From NCBI GenBank assembly GCA_030549175.1, contig JAUKUA010000007.1:620001-684000 (forward strand): a stretch of DNA of 64,000 bases, in the 5' to 3' direction. The number at the start of each line of letters is the position of its first letter. Within the stretch, counting starts at the first letter, position 1. The stretch is from Lasiosphaeris hirsuta (lineage: Eukaryota; Ascomycota; Sordariomycetes; Sordariales; Lasiosphaeriaceae). Shown here piece by piece: positions 11,142 through 22,074 of the stretch. The notes beneath the pieces were generated by a model that was not told the origin of the DNA, ran no database searches, and was given only the letters and a program-made list of their open reading frames with translations. The position numbers were made by a program, and so were the translations under genes.

Positions 11142-12117
11142 TAGCGCGCAATGATGGATGGGAGCTGGTACAACTTGCAGATGAACCGGTGCTAGTAGGC
11201 TTGATCGCGGTTGTGTTAGCTATCTGGTACTCTGGTACTAGACCTTACACGTAGCCAGTTTCACTGTCCTGACAGCTCCAGCCTGTGATACTCGATCGAT
11301 TGACACTTTGTTGCTGTTGAAACAAGTGGAAACCCATTACCTATTGAGGCCGCCTCTGTAATTTTTCTTGTGAATAATCCACACGCGTGAAGGGCACATT
11401 GGGCATACACCTAACCAACCATCTACACATGTCTGGTCTCAACCTAGTCCAATATCCGCCGCTGTCGGAGGTGGTCAAGATATTCAGCTCCCAGTCTCCC
11501 CAATTTTTTCTCTCATCGACCGTAACCACCTTTACCGTCAAAATGTTCCCTCTCAGCAGACGACGTTCCAGGGAGTTTCATCGTGGTGAGTTTCGGACCA
11601 GGGCGAGCGATACCACAAAGTGGGTCTACCAGAACCACCACGCGACCCTCCGGCTTGTAGAAGGTAGGGGAAGCTGAGTGATGGCGATGGCTGGTACCCC
11701 GCAGGCCCAAGTACGAGACGAATGTGCTAGGCAGTCCGCTTCGCTTTCTCCTAGGATGCGTCGTGTTGTATCGGACTATAGCTGACGGTACTCGTCGCTG
11801 ATATCTGCAACTTCGTCCACTACATTAAGCAAGCTGCTTGGTAGGTTGTGAAAGCGATCGAAATCCACAGCTCCGCATTGGCAAATAAATCGAAACCGAA
11901 CTTGAACCGTTGTCATCGTACTACCTCATAAAACAAATGTGCAGGCTAGGAAAAGTCTTGGCCCACAACACACAGAATCCATCACCACATTCCACATGCC
12001 CTCCCTCGCCCACAAAATATGACGCGACCTCCGCCGCCGCGGCCGGATCAGCGGCTCCCCTTCCTTTCCGATTGTATCCTACCTCCCCCGTCCCATTGCT
12101 GGCAAAGTTTCAAGCAG
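11142..12117. other. Intergenic stretch, nothing recognised
   Basis: Short open frames only, none with a recognisable motif; no repeat seen elsewhere in the window. Confidence 0.5.
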
Positions 12118-12849
12118 CCGGCCCTGCGCCGGTGCCTCTTCGGGCCGGAGACCATCAATTGGTGTGCCATGGTCGTTTATGGTTTCGAAGGCTGTGTCTT
12201 CAAAATCCTATTCGGCAGTAAAGTTCCGTTCGCCGTCAAGATTGTACGTCATAACGGCCTTAGGTACCACAACAGTTAACAAGGTCCCTGCCAGTTCTAG
12301 CACTCTGTGCCACATCCCACACCCAGCGGTAAAGGGCCGTCCTGGCCGTTCCAAGACGAGTGCCGGACTGCAGCGGTCCTGGAACAAATGTAGTGGGCCG
12401 TCGCCGACGAACCAGTCGCGATCCGCCGGGACCCGCCGAAACGTCTGGGCATTCTCAGCCGAAGGCCGTGCCCACCAGAAGAACAAGGAGGAGAGGAAGA
12501 AGAAAGAAGGCGGCGAGGGAGAAGCGTCGGAGGGGGAGATGACCATGTCCTTATTCCCTGATATTCCAAAATGCTGCTACAGTTGGATGAAGTTCAATCT
12601 CGGCGAGATCCGTTCGCGGTACCAGACACATAAGCGCTGTAGTGATCCCGTCGACCTGGCACTTCAGGACTGCTATGCTATCGTGTACGATTACGTTCCC
12701 TCGGGTAAGGTGGACGTCGAGATTGCCCAGGCCCAGCTCGACTTCTTCTACCGGACCGACTTCGCCCAAATGCCTTATCGCGCGAGCCCAACTGGCGCCG
12801 GGGTCGGCTAGTGGACTTTGGTAATCTCCTGACTGTCCCCGATCGATAA
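12118..12849 (+). pseudogene. Broken fungal protein-kinase-like gene
   Basis: Fragments in three frames line up as one gene. First a glycine-rich-loop-like N-lobe reads GFEGCVFKILFGSKVPFAVK. In another frame, WPFQDECRTAAVLEQM is followed by an in-frame TAG and then WAVADEPVAIRRDPPKRLG. Next come IPKCCYSWMKFNLGEIRSRY and YAIVYDYVPSGKVDVEIAQA with QLDFFYRTDF. After a one-base shift near 12775, REPNWRRGRLVDFGNLLTVP leads to TAA at 12847-12849. This order matches a small kinase-like family common in Sordariomycetes, where a degenerate VDFG marks the metal-binding site. At least one nonsense codon and two frame changes make it a pseudogene. Some gaps could be introns, but the TAG and the last shift have no suitable splice sites. 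Confidence 0.55.
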
Positions 12850-13613
12850 CAGTATCTTCTCGTCACGTTGCTGGAGAAAGGTGGATGCGGCTGGCTTGTT
12901 TGGTTTGGTTCGCACACTGCCACAAGGTGATTCAACGCGACAGCGGCTCGCATAAAACAAATGACGTGGTGGCAAGAATCGGGCCACATCTGGGACTCCG
13001 TGGAACATCAATCGTGGATGAAAGCCTGGCTACCCCGTAGGTACGTCTAAACCTCCATGTGTCTAAATCCAGCCTCCATGCCTCCCCACCTTAGCATCAA
13101 TAATGTACCCCAGCCTCCATGTGCCCCGGCATCCATGCATATGTGTCCTGCATCTCCCTGCCATCCCCCCCCTTCACACCCAATGGCCCCGCCCCCATGT
13201 CACCTGCTCGGCGTGGGCCACCCCTAGGGCTAGCCATTCGTCGTGATAGAGATCAACATCAACGATTTATGTTTTTGCTGGTGCGACCTGCGCCCACGCT
13301 AACGGGTGGTTCTTTGTTGTGTGCTTTGAGATTGCCGCTCTCGAAGACTCGCTCGCCGCTCACTTTTCAGAGTGGAAGCCTTGCTATATGTCGATGGTAC
13401 TTGGGCCGACGGGGTAAATGGTTCCCGCTGGTGGAGATGATGATGACGCCTGTGGTGGTAAGGATTTACTCAGGCTGGCTCACCTTTACTTACAGTCTGC
13501 GCGATTCGCCCGTAGATGGTGCCGCTAGATATTCCCCGTACCCATCTCACTGTCCACCCACAGTCTTTCTTCCAGCAATAACTATTAGACTTACCACCTA
13601 CTCGCCCACAGGT
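12850..13613. other. Intergenic stretch
   Basis: No supported gene. The short phrase CAGCCTCCATG recurs three times between 13070 and 13120. A 199-codon open frame at 13119-13718 has no family features and overlaps the 3' end of the AAA gene in antisense. Confidence 0.5.
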
Positions 13614-16600
13614 CTATTTATCCAGCGACTCAGGGGTTGGGTTCCACCCCCTCTCATATGGTGCTGTACTGTCCTGCGGTGGCACATTCGGTTCGTAGTG
13701 CGGATACGGAGTCTCTAGACCTGGTTGGTGTTGCCGACTGCTCTCTGGGTGTCTCTGGTAAGACAAGGTAGTGTATGGCTGTGACTCTTGTTCCTGGTGC
13801 TGGCGGTCGTATGATCGATGGTGGCTGTAACCGGAGCTATCGTATCCTCCCCTTGCGGGGTTGATGGGAGTGGACGCGTGGCCTTGTGCCGCATAGTCGG
13901 ATGGTGGACCTGTCGGGTAGCCGCCGCTACTGTAGCGCCCTTGTGGTCCGAGGTGTTGTGTAGCTGGGGTAGGTTCTGACCACGGCGAATTATGGGGATG
14001 CTGATATTGGCCCCTTCGCGTCAGCAGGGGGTTCATACTGGACGCTGGCTTCGACAGAGTCGCCGGATCCCTGACGCTCGCGCGGAGGAAGTTCTCTTTC
14101 GCCCTCTCATCTGCATGAACTCCGTAAATATCTTTTAGATACTCGATGAAGCCAAGATACGCGTCGGCCACCTTCTGGAAATGCTTGACCTCGAGAGACA
14201 CCGCTGTGGGCGGTGGAAGACCCGATCCTTTAGTCACCCGGGGGCTGGCCGCTTTGTTGGACTCGAACTCGGCGAGGGCCAGCGCCGTCTGACACCCGTT
14301 TCGGATCTGTCGCCCGTTCCATCGCGCCTGGGGGTATTCGTGCCAGTAGCTAGCGATGAAGCTGACGATTGCTACCATGTCGACCTCTAGCTTGGTCTGT
14401 TTCCGCTCGAGGCGCTTCTCAATTCTACCAAGGTTAAGGTTGAAGACGCGTTGTGTGGATTCTAGGCCCAGGGGTGGGTAGTATAGACTCATATGGATCC
14501 GCGAGGCGAACGCCTCATCAAAGTCGCCCACTCGGTTGGTCGTGAGGAATAGGCAGCCAACGTAATACTCAAGGGTACGTAGGAAGACTAAGAAGTCATT
14601 CACAGAGCCTAAGTCAGATGGCAAGCGAGGAATGGAGCAGAACGACGTGAAGTCACTGACCAGATACAAGGCTGTTGCGGAGTTGATCCGTAGGGCTTCT
14701 GGCAGATAGGAAAACATCCGCTTCATCGAGTAGCAAGATGCAGCCCCACCTACTCGCCAGTGCAAAGTGTTTCTCGAGGGCAGACTCAACGTCTGCTGCA
14801 AACACACCGAGATCACCTAGGGCGAGGTCACCGGGTCAGCACCATCAAAGTGTGTATCGTCACACAATTCAAGTTTTGGGCTTTTACCACAGGTGATCTG
14901 GAAGAGCGGCTTGTCAAAGTACTCGGCGACACATTCTGGGTAACGCTCAGTCAGTTTCGGTACCCAAGGTGCGTCGTAGTATTTGCCCAATCGCGGACGC
15001 TATAAGCTTCCGAGGGGCTATCCTTACGCACCGGCGGTTGAAGTCTTTCCAACGCCAGGGGCACCATGCAGAAGGATGATGAGGCCCTTGCCTGGTGAAT
15101 ATGAGCGTGTGATTAGCACCGAGACTTCAACGTTCCTGCGCTACAATGTAATGTAAACGAGGGATAACTGCAAAGGGAGCATACCTTTTCCGCGCACAAT
15201 GTCGTTAGACTCCGCGTCCGCCGACTCCTTATCCCGAAAATGTTGAGTAATAAGCGACTTGACCATATCCTTGTGCCCCGGGGGAAGAACTAGCTGGTCA
15301 AAGGCATTCTCACGGCGTTCTGCCACCATGGGTTTCTTTCCGACCTCCGCCTCGGTATCGGTACTGAACCGATTTGGTGGCGACAACATATCAAGATAGA
15401 ACCTAGCTGCATGCACGCGCGGGGCGGCGCAGTCAGTATAGGGTTCGGATATGTTTGCCAGCCCCCAACTTACCCCATTTCCGACTTCGCATTATGAACC
15501 CGCATGCCATACTGGGCATGATGAGATACTCAAGGTCGCTGAATCCCGTCCCACTTGCCTCAATCTCATCCAGGGAACGAGGGTAGATACATAAACTGGG
15601 CGTTTGAGAGCGGTGTTGCGGCATGAGGCTGTTGATGTACCTGGTACTTTGCTCTCTTTCAACCCAGGAATCGTCAAAGATGAAATCGTTTTTGCAGCAC
15701 TCATCATCGCATCTTCTCGCCCCTGCTGATGTTGTTGCAACGCCGCTCATGAGAGAACTGGTATCGGCTCCAACCAAATTTTGAATGTCAGGGCGCCAGT
15801 GAGGGTTGTGGCGGAATGATTCCTCAAAGTCGATCACAACTTGACTATCGACGTAATCTGGGTTGCCCTCGTCAGCAGCATAGGCAGGGCCGCTGTAGTG
15901 CATATGGCGAACTTTGACCATTCCAGGGAACCTCTTTCCCCTGGAGATCAAAGTCTCCTGGACGTCGGGTATTGAAGAGTAGGCGAGAGGGTGGCAGGGC
16001 AGCCGAGCAATGGCCTTTTCGCCATCGAAGCGAGGGATATCCATCTTGTAGTTCACAGGACCCAATTGAGAACCGTCAAACTCAATCACAACGTAAGCTA
16101 TCGCGAATCCATCCACCTCCTCCCGCGCCTTCAGACTTCCACCGCGAAATGGCCGGGCGGCCTTGTGTCCCGAGTCGGCAGTGCCAAGAACAAGGCCAGC
16201 TTGTTGTGAGACGGTCTTCAAAATGATCACATCACCCGGTTGGAACAGTAACCAGAGATCTGCGTAAGTAACTCTAGCGCAGCTCCCCCCGCGGACGTAG
16301 TCCATCCTTCTCTTGATCTCATCATCGATGAACTCGAGCAAGCAAGCGAAGTGAGCTTTTGGGTCAGGCTTCTGTTCAGGTATTTCTTGAGCCGCTTCCC
16401 CGGGGCCCTTTTCGAGAGCACCCTCTGAACGACCCCCCTGGGATTCAGCTGCCGCGAGGACAGTCACACCGCCATTGCGACCAGACGAACCCCCATCCAA
16501 CTCAGGTTGTAAACTGGGCGGTATCCCATCGGTCTGATCAGCGGCTCTACCGTTGGAGTCTTGTTCCGGTTTTTCATCGAGTCTGCGATGGTGTTTCTTG

Positions 16601-17481
16601 ATGAGCTCTGCACGGTACACCAATGCTTTGAAAGGCTGAAGCATGACGATTGAATCCCTCTTGCGGTAGCGAGAAGCTCTTGTAGCCTCCAAGAATTCGA
16701 TAATGAATGGTGAATTGATGCGGATTCTTTCGGGGAGCGGGCTGTTTCCTGTCGGAAGCGGGAGGACCAGTGAGGCATTCTGCACCATGGGAGTTGAGTC
16801 TTGAGGAGTAGCCGAGGGTTGTGCAGCACTGGGTCGAACCGACAGCGCGAAACCCGTCAAGGGAGGGTCGCCAACAAGCACGTCAACCACAAAAGTGGCA
16901 CGTTCCGCCTCATCTCCCGTCGGAAATGCTTTGAATTCGTCCCACTTCACCCTGTTTAGCTTCGTGATGGCCTCTGAGCCGGCGGTGGAAAATGGAACGC
17001 AATCTGAGGTCCTCCGGTAAATCTCTTCATCACGCGGCTGCCGTGAGCGCGGGGTCGTTCGGCTTCGAGCCGGGTTCTGAACTGGCTCGGAATCATCGTA
17101 TCTCCACACCTCGTCACGGGGAGGCCGATGGTTTTCCGATTTGGAGGGGGGAGTTTTCCACCACATCTCCATGTCCCGCCGAAGTTGGCCCTCAGTCTGC
17201 AACCGGACTTCGAACTCGGCATTCTTTTCCCTGAGACGGCTGACAACTCCCTGGAGTTGGTCAATTCGCGTCATCAGGTCACGAGCTAAGCTATGCATGT
17301 CGCTTGGCAATTCGTATGCCTGTTGTTCGTCTTTGTTCCGTGTGTCAGACGGCAGGGCGGGGGTTTCGCGCCGGACGCTCGAACCCGGTGACGAGGAGCG
17401 AGAGGTGGAAGGCGAGTCGACGCCACCATCAGCGAGATGTGCGGGGTCGTCATCCTCTCCGGTGTTGTCTCTGGGCTCCAT
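13614..17481 (-). CDS. AAA+ ATPase with DUF7025-type N-terminal domain
   Basis: Six exons on the minus strand: 17481-15474, 15406-15185, 15091-15032, 14935-14888, 14816-14661, 14587-13614, giving 1155 residues. Each junction restores conserved sequence. A coiled coil spans about residues 60-108. A DUF7025-like domain lies at about 400-505 (DVIILKTVSQ..., IEFDGSQLGPV, FDGEKAIARLP). The AAA core has Walker A GAPGVGKTST (~753), CGDLGVFAADVESAL, Walker B CILLLDEADVF, TTNRVGDFDEAFASRIH with arginine-finger residues, and a lid segment WNGRQIRNGCQTALALAEF. The Pro/Gln/Ser-rich tail is disordered. An upstream in-frame ATG at 17682 would add 67 basic residues; I prefer 17481 because its acidic N-terminus leaves room for a promoter. 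The substrate is unknown. It is divergent from the STAND-like gene. Confidence 0.85.
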
Positions 17482-17721
17482 GCTGCCGATTACTGTCAGA
17501 GGAATTCCGATGGAGGAATGGATCGGAAATATCGAGGTTCCTCCTCTCGGGCGCGGATTTGGGCAAGTTGTCGAGAGGAAGGAAGCGCTCCCCTTTCTCC
17601 TTGGCGGATTTCCTCTTGCGGCTAGCACAAGGAGCGGGGTTCGAGCAATAGTCAGCAATCGAACTCCGAGACGTGGATGCATAGCTAGCGCGGTTGACTA
17701 CGCACCGTATGCTAACCCTCA
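17482..17721. promoter_or_regulatory. Short shared intergenic region of a divergent gene pair
   Basis: Only about 240 bases separate the preferred start of the AAA gene (17481, minus) from the first ATG of the STAND-like gene (17722, plus), or 360 bases if that gene starts at 17842. Both promoters and 5' UTRs must fit here, so the two genes may be co-regulated. No TATA or binding motif was identified with confidence. Confidence 0.4.
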
Positions 17722-19782
17722 ATGGCCAAGACCCGCCCGCTCACAGGAGGGTTGAGATGCGATGTCCGGACTCCTGGGTTTCCCATCAACAGCTTCTCTT
17801 GTCGCCTGCCTAACGCTCTACCTCAATGTTTGATCGCGTGCATGGACGACAGAACTCCACCTCTGCGCAGTCAATCGCTGGCGGTAGATTACATCGATAA
17901 CCGCCTTCCAGCCTATCACCCCCTGTTCGAAAGTGCCTCGACCAAGTTCGACCAGGGCAGGGGGATGTATGTACCCAAGTCCGCGCCGTCACCGTCGACG
18001 GTGAGGCCGCTGCCTTCGGCCCCCGATCGAATGCAGTTCTGGACTGGACTGTTGCCCCGCGCCATGGAAAGCTTCAAGAAGCAACGCCCCGTTGAGCCAA
18101 AGGGACGACCGGATTCCGGCCAAAGCATTCGGAGCCTAACCAGCTGGGAGCAAGTGCACGAACGTATTCGCACAAATCGGCAGGGGTACGACAACCCTCA
18201 GGGACGCGTCGGGACGCTGAAAAGGGGGATACGGAGCGTCATGGACAAGTCGCAGTCACTTCGCGGGGTGGTAAACTGCATCCCCGACAACGACTACCTA
18301 GCGCCTGTTGTCGGCACATTGGGCATCATCCTGGATGCTGCGAAGAAGGCAACAAGCCTACGCCAAGAAGTCGCCGCCGGACTGGACAGCCTGGAAAAAC
18401 ACTTTGAAGACATCGAGGCCTTCCTTATGACGTTTCCCAACGACGAAAACATTGTCAATGGCTCCGTGATGTTCCTCTCGTCGATGCTGAAGGCCATCGA
18501 GGATGTCATTGGATATTACATGAGAAACACCATGTCCAAGGCCGTGGCGGCCCTGATCCAGCAAGACGATTATCAAGCCTCTTTGACCGCGAGCCTCGAG
18601 GAAATGACGTCTAGCGGTCAGGCCCTGCTGAAGGAGGCGGAGAAGTCCAATTTCTGGCAGACCCGAAAGACATGGGAAGCGACAGAGGAGAACTCGGGAA
18701 AGCTAGACCAGGTGATCAAGAGCCAACAAAGCTTCGCCGACACGCAAAACAACATGAAGATCCTGCTCGAGCAGATGGAGATGAACATGCAGAAGCTACA
18801 CCAAGTCAATATTCACCTGACCGCCCAGGTGACCTACTACCGCGAGCGGACTCCATCACCGTCCCGATCTCCGGTTCTCGCGACCCACTACACACAGTCG
18901 ACGCCATCCATCCAGCGCGAAATCCTCGAAGCCGAGCTTCATAGGGTCACTTCTGGTGTTCGGGAAAGCCAGTCCATTATCGACAACGTCATGCAGTGTA
19001 GGGAAAGGCTCCCCAGGACAGAGCGAGAAGCCGCGGAACGTGTGGTCACGGCAGCCAAGTTCAGGGAGTGGCTCGCCTCCCCCGTTTCGCGCGAGCTCCT
19101 GATTCATGGGAACTTCCAAGGGACTCAATACACGTCGGCCCTTTCGCTCTTTTCTGCCATGCTTGTGCGGACATTGGGGGAGGAGGGAGCATCTGGCAAA
19201 CGATATGTCGCCCTTGTCTTCTTCTGCGGCAAACACCTTGTCAGCAGCTCGAGCAGCAGCTCGGCCGGCGGAAGGGCCGGTAAAGGGGTCGGTAACCATC
19301 CTGAAGCACCATCATCCTGCGGGGGATACATGATCCGAAGCTTGCTCGCGCAGCTATTGGCCCAGCACCGCTTCAATATCGAACAGATCCCCACCCGGCA
19401 GCACGCTGCATCAGCTCAGACAAGCGATATTCACTACCTCCTTAACCTCTTCACCGCACTGATCGCTCAGCTTGCTCGCAGTGGAAGAACCGTCTTCTGC
19501 CTAATCGATGGCATTAAGTACTATGAGAGAGAAGAATATCTCGAGGACATGTCTCTGGTCTTGCGCTGTCTGCTGGATACGAGAGAGAATAGTACGGAGG
19601 CAGGCGGTATGGCGTTCAAACTTTTGATCACGAGCCCGTCGCCGACAACTATCGTCCGACAAGCCTTTCATCCAGACGATGTTCTGTCCCTAGGGGCGGT
19701 GCAGCCCAGCGGTCAGGGCTTGAGCCCGGAGAGGCTGAGGAGGCAACTTGGATGGCAGGATGAGATCGAAGCATCAGAGTGA
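17722..19782 (+). CDS. STAND/NACHT-like protein with DUF7708-type domain, no clear P-loop
   Basis: Single exon of 686 residues; an alternative ATG at 17842 (MDDRTPPLRS) would give 646. The segment after LRGVVNCIPDNDYLAPVVGT, with KATSLRQEV and FPNDENIVNGSVMFL, fits the helical DUF7708 domain found at the N-terminus of fungal NACHT-type proteins. A coiled-coil region follows. From about residue 455 comes a nucleotide-binding-like fold: SRELLIHGNFQGTQYTSALS sits where a P-loop would be but lacks GxxxxGK[ST]. TVFCLIDGIKYYE resembles Walker B and FKLLITSPSPT a sensor strand. There is no C-terminal repeat domain. Family members are non-self or injury sensors, but this one may not bind nucleotide. 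It is head-to-head with the AAA gene. Confidence 0.75.
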   Translation: MAKTRPLTGGLRCDVRTPGFPINSFSCRLPNALPQCLIACMDDRTPPLRSQSLAVDYIDNRLPAYHPLFESASTKFDQGRGMYVPKSAPSPSTVRPLPSAPDRMQFWTGLLPRAMESFKKQRPVEPKGRPDSGQSIRSLTSWEQVHERIRTNRQGYDNPQGRVGTLKRGIRSVMDKSQSLRGVVNCIPDNDYLAPVVGTLGIILDAAKKATSLRQEVAAGLDSLEKHFEDIEAFLMTFPNDENIVNGSVMFLSSMLKAIEDVIGYYMRNTMSKAVAALIQQDDYQASLTASLEEMTSSGQALLKEAEKSNFWQTRKTWEATEENSGKLDQVIKSQQSFADTQNNMKILLEQMEMNMQKLHQVNIHLTAQVTYYRERTPSPSRSPVLATHYTQSTPSIQREILEAELHRVTSGVRESQSIIDNVMQCRERLPRTEREAAERVVTAAKFREWLASPVSRELLIHGNFQGTQYTSALSLFSAMLVRTLGEEGASGKRYVALVFFCGKHLVSSSSSSSAGGRAGKGVGNHPEAPSSCGGYMIRSLLAQLLAQHRFNIEQIPTRQHAASAQTSDIHYLLNLFTALIAQLARSGRTVFCLIDGIKYYEREEYLEDMSLVLRCLLDTRENSTEAGGMAFKLLITSPSPTTIVRQAFHPDDVLSLGAVQPSGQGLSPERLRRQLGWQDEIEASE

Positions 19783-20265
19783 AGTGGAGTGGACCTCGAG
19801 GCATCTATCTGTAAAACGCCAGATTAGCGCTCAATAGAGCTTCTCTGCCCATTTTCTGCCTATTTTGCTCTGACTTCAGGCATCCAATCACAGCGACGCC
19901 TGCGGGAAGTCTACCATCTGCCCCCCACTTGCGTGCGGTCACACTGCACAGAACTACAACCCCGCGATTAGGTGTGCCAAAATACTCCACCACGCCTTCT
20001 TTCACCAAACGCCAGAAACCAATCGCAATTACAGTACTTAGCAGACATCCCACATCTCTCTCGTCTTAGGGAAGCACCATATATACCAAACTTAATTGAT
20101 ATTATTACCTAGCGACAGAGGCGACGCAGCTCTCAAGCTTTTAAAACCCCCATGCTGTTGCAAACACACAGGCGCCATGGGTAGGATACCCCACAACGCG
20201 ATGGAAAGAATTGGGTTTGCCGCTCCAGACGTCGTGTCAGCAGAACGGAAGAACCAAGTCTGAGT
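19783..20265. other. Intergenic stretch, probable repeat-derived
   Basis: No gene is supported; sequence quality resembles the transposon relic that follows. Confidence 0.45.
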
Positions 20266-20906
20266 AAGGAAAGGCATTAAAGGAATCCTCCGTATCCAAG
20301 GCCTTTTCGACACCGGTTCGAGTTTTAACCCATCTTCTCCATCGCGTGCTCGCCCTTGAAACCCTGTCAGGTGATCACTGACATGGATTCAGTTCGCGAA
20401 GATGTCCCTATCATGCCCCTCGACAGCAAGTTACAGACACAAATCCACAACTTCTTCCCTCCGCTAATTCTCTTAGAGAGTATCCACAAATACTACAACC
20501 AACGCACCGTCCTGAAGGCTGCCGATGCCTCACCAAACCCCAGCCAAGGACCAGAAGATAACTTTCGCACCTTTATCAACAAGCTAGCCCACATCTACAA
20601 TTATCGCCCAAAGGGGGACACCGTAACAGCTCTTACAGTGCTTCTTAACAACAGCTAGGTACTCTACCTCTTTGTATCAAACAGCCAGACACGCGCCGAC
20701 CTAAACAAGACAAAACAGGACTTAACCGCTCTCCTGAACATTCTCAAGGGAAGTGTGGAAGCCAAGGCGAGACTGCCTAACTAAGTCCTAAACAACCAGC
20801 TCCTCTGTTAAGTCTCAAAGTTAAATACAGTGAGAATACAGGGCTATCTTAATACTCTCTGGAAGGAGTTAAAGATCTTGCATCAAGGCATACAATACTA
20901 ACACTG
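20266..20906 (+). pseudogene. Retroelement-like relic with retropepsin DTGS and RIP-type stops
   Basis: At about 20280 one frame reads GILRIQGLFDTGSSFNPSSP, the hallmark of a retroviral-type aspartic protease (hydrophobic residues then DTGS). Downstream, from 20356, a second frame runs through ILLESIHKYYNQRTVL and EDNFRTFINKLAHIYNYRPK. It is broken by TAG (20656-20658), TAA (20782-20784) and further TAA codons, yet keeps amino-acid-like texture (LFVSNSQTRADLNKTKQDL, RIQGYLNTLWKEL). TAG/TAA arising from CAG/CAA is the expected footprint of RIP. The element type is not certain; the repeat family could also be a fungal-specific ORF. Confidence 0.45.
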
Positions 20907-21775
20907 TCTCTCCGGACAGTGTCACGGCAGGTCAGGACGAAGAGAGAGACAACGCTGTAATAACCTACACTTGATTGTGTAAAAACAAGCTAAGGAGAGG
21001 GAGGTGGAAGGATCGAGTGGTGGCCGGGTTCTGGACTTTTGTAGGAGTCCTAGGCAGCTCGAGCCACTTGTTCTTTCCAGTGAATGGCCTCCTTACTGAC
21101 AGTGAATGGTTTTTTTCGTGGTGGGGGGAGTTTACGTGACGGTGTGTAGCATGCGTGCCACCCGTCACAGACAGTATAACTCCCCGTGCCGAGGAGTAGA
21201 GACAAAATACTAATAACTTTCACAGGCAGGGCTACTGCTCAGGCATTAAAAGCGCTTTTAAAGACCATCCCTAATACACATAAAGCGGGTCAAAAAAGTG
21301 ACAAATATCAGTTAGTATCCCTATCTGCCGCGGTAAAGGCTTCAATCATTATTCTTACTGACCGACAGTCTGTTTACCAACAGTCATTACCTCCACCATA
21401 CAATACACACAAACGATCCAAGAGCATCGTTGACTACCCCTGCAATACTTCATCGGCAAGCAGGCCAACAATTCGGAGAGGTGGGTGGCTGTCGATTTTG
21501 GGGTGGTATAACACGTAGGCCTAGTTCTCGGCCCACGGTAGGTTACCATCGTGGCTCAGAACAAGGCAAAGACTTGCGAACTAGTACTAGCAGTCCCGAA
21601 ACATGGACTATTCATTACACCTAGCATGCACGTAAATTCGCATCTGGATTTATTTTTTTGGAGCTAGCTAGTTATTCCTGCAGATTATGCGTTATTTACA
21701 TTCCATCGAAAGGTAATTCTAGCCGGGGGGACTGAAAACAGGGTCTTTAAGGCTGTGCAGTGAGTGGCTAGGCGT
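20907..21775. other. AT-rich repeat-derived stretch
   Basis: A frame of 110 codons at 21186-21518 (LITFTGRATAQALKALLK near its start) has no recognised domain. The surrounding sequence is probably transposon debris. Confidence 0.4.
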
Positions 21776-21900
21776 GAGTGTACCCCATCTCAGGGCAGAA
21801 TCAGGGAAAGCTCAGGCCAAATCAGACACAGCTCACCGTGGCTCAGGACTACAATCGGAAATGGCAATTGTGAGTGCCCAGATTTGTCTCGTACAACTAG
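21776..21900 (-). repeat. Dispersed repeat, copy E (variant)
   Basis: Read on the minus strand it contains GAGACAAATCTGGGCACTCA, TGTAGTCCTGAGC, GGTGAGCTGTG and CCTGAGCTTTCCCTGATTCT. These blocks recur in the same order at 28014-28155, while its first block is shared with copies A, B and D. Confidence 0.6.
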
Positions 21901-22074
21901 GCTGTTTCTTCATTAGCAACGGGGATAGCCTGGCTTTCGAAAAGTATAAATGGTAAATACTAAGATTAATATGAGGAAGTGCCTTAAGAAGGGCAGTTCT
22001 GGTTTCATCTGCACTCTCAACCGGACTAACAGACAATGTGTGATAAGCCCAATGATTCTATCCAGGGAAATCAT

